A stretch of 64,000 nucleotides of DNA from assembly GCA_036823195.1 (NCBI GenBank), contig DAISGI010000008.1, positions 11,842-75,841 on the forward strand, given 5' to 3'. The translations under genes and the position numbers were made by a program. Of the stretch, positions 63,471-64,000 are shown piece by piece. Under the pieces are notes generated by a model. It was not told where the DNA came from, searched no databases, and saw nothing but the letters and a program-made list of their open reading frames with translations. Numbering within the stretch: the first letter of the stretch is position 1; every line of letters begins with the position of its first letter. This stretch comes from UBA4874 sp002399435. GTDB taxonomy: Bacteria > Bacillota > Clostridia > Caldicoprobacterales > DTU083.

Positions 63471-64000
63471 ATGATCACAAAGTATCCTCCTGTAAATGGG
63501 AAATTTCCTCACATGCTGCACGGCGCTGACTACAACCCCGAACAGTGGAAGGACACCCCGGAGATATGGGATGAAGACATGCGGATGATGAAGCTGGCTC
63601 ACTGCAATGTTGTATCGGTGGGGATTTTTGCATGGTCCAGCCTGGAGCCGGAGGAAGGCCGATTTACCTTTGACTGGCTGGACACCATCCTGGACAAGCT
63701 GGCAGAAAACGGCATCCGCGCCATACTTGCCACTCCCAGCGGCGCACGGCCGGCCTGGATGTCCTATCGTTATCCGCAGGTTCTGAGGGTCCGGCAAGAC
63801 CGGCAGCGCATTCTGCACGGCGAGCGGCACAATCATTGCTATACTTCTCCAATCTATCGGGAAAAGGTCCGGATCATCAATCGAAAACTGGCAGAGCGGT
63901 ACAAGGACCACCCGGCGCTTTTGTTATGGCATGTTTCCAACGAATACGGAGGTGCATGCCATTGCGACTTGTGCCAGGAAGCCTTCCGGGTATGGCTGAA
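63471..64000 (+). CDS. GH42-type beta-galactosidase, N-terminal part
   Basis: ATG 63471 opens a frame that runs off the window after about 176 residues. It shows the GH42 start HMLHGADYNPEQW, the barrel segments MKLAHCNVVSVGIFAWSSLEPEEG and ATPSGARPAWM, and the acid/base glutamate in WHVSNEYGG (Glu158). Cysteines after it (ACHCDLC) fit the zinc site of the family. No signal peptide is seen, so it is probably cytosolic and acts on imported galactosides. Confidence 0.93.
   Translation, partial: MITKYPPVNGKFPHMLHGADYNPEQWKDTPEIWDEDMRMMKLAHCNVVSVGIFAWSSLEPEEGRFTFDWLDTILDKLAENGIRAILATPSGARPAWMSYRYPQVLRVRQDRQRILHGERHNHCYTSPIYREKVRIINRKLAERYKDHPALLLWHVSNEYGGACHCDLCQEAFRVWL

Noticed and set aside
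63259..63474. Plus-strand frame of 71 codons, Lys/Arg-rich
   Set aside because: It is made mainly by the 15-bp tandem repeat and has no recognisable domain; treated as intergenic.

Overview
The window looks like a draft or metagenome-assembled contig from an anaerobic Firmicute of class Clostridia. Supporting signs are strong AGGAGG-type ribosome sites with many TTG and GTG starts, lipoprotein signal peptides, and a Clostridia-typical gene set: DUF1292, NusG-II/Gx transporter/polyprenyl synthetase, a CD3324-type regulator, WrbA and Ddl. Two runs of exactly 100 N (46062-46161 and 55462-55561) are assembly gaps, and both lie inside tandem repeats.

Region 1 (1-3016, minus strand) holds two halves of a heterodimer-type ABC exporter, the second cut by the window edge, and an ArsR-like regulator divergent from region 2. 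Region 2 (3227-28229, plus strand) is a large carbohydrate-uptake and glycosidase locus. It contains three solute-binding proteins, six permeases, an NHL/TPR/Yip1-like membrane protein, a DUF5696 protein, two GH43 enzymes (one lipoprotein, one cytosolic) and a very large GH2 enzyme. No importer ATPase is encoded, so a shared MsmK-type ATPase from elsewhere is expected. Region 3 (28242-32756) has an N-acyl-D-amino-acid deacylase-like amidohydrolase, an MscS-family channel and an AlaA-like aminotransferase.

Region 4 (33130-37846) is a two-gene ABC exporter preceded by a 43-codon leader ORF and two near-identical terminator hairpins. This layout matches the ribosome-mediated attenuation known for Bacillus subtilis bmrB-bmrC-bmrD. 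A J-domain protein follows. Region 5 (37919-43999) is a scrambled accessory island. It has a CD3324-type regulator behind a second leader/attenuator, a MazE/PIN toxin-antitoxin pair, DUF1648, DUF2812-PadR, a MobA/MobL relaxase remnant, an AAA-ATPase pseudogene, an XRE regulator with a duplicated fragment, and remnants of a sugar importer. Direct repeats at 38576/41616 and 38686/41313 bracket part of it.

Region 6 (44088-64000) is mostly housekeeping and metabolic: sugar isomerase, histidine phosphatase, esterase, SbcD-SbcC, Ldh-family dehydrogenase, GDPD, WrbA, HD hydrolase, D-Ala-D-Ala ligase, GH78 rhamnosidase, DUF1292, PspC, an isoprenoid/NusG-II cluster and the start of a GH42 beta-galactosidase. 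GH43, GH2, GH78 and GH42 together suggest growth on arabinose-, rhamnose- and galactose-containing plant polysaccharides such as pectin side chains (inference). Minisatellites with units of 13-69 bp recur between and inside genes throughout. The strongest candidates for under-described biology are the two attenuators, the nested DUF5696/Yip1 importer locus and the minisatellite habit.
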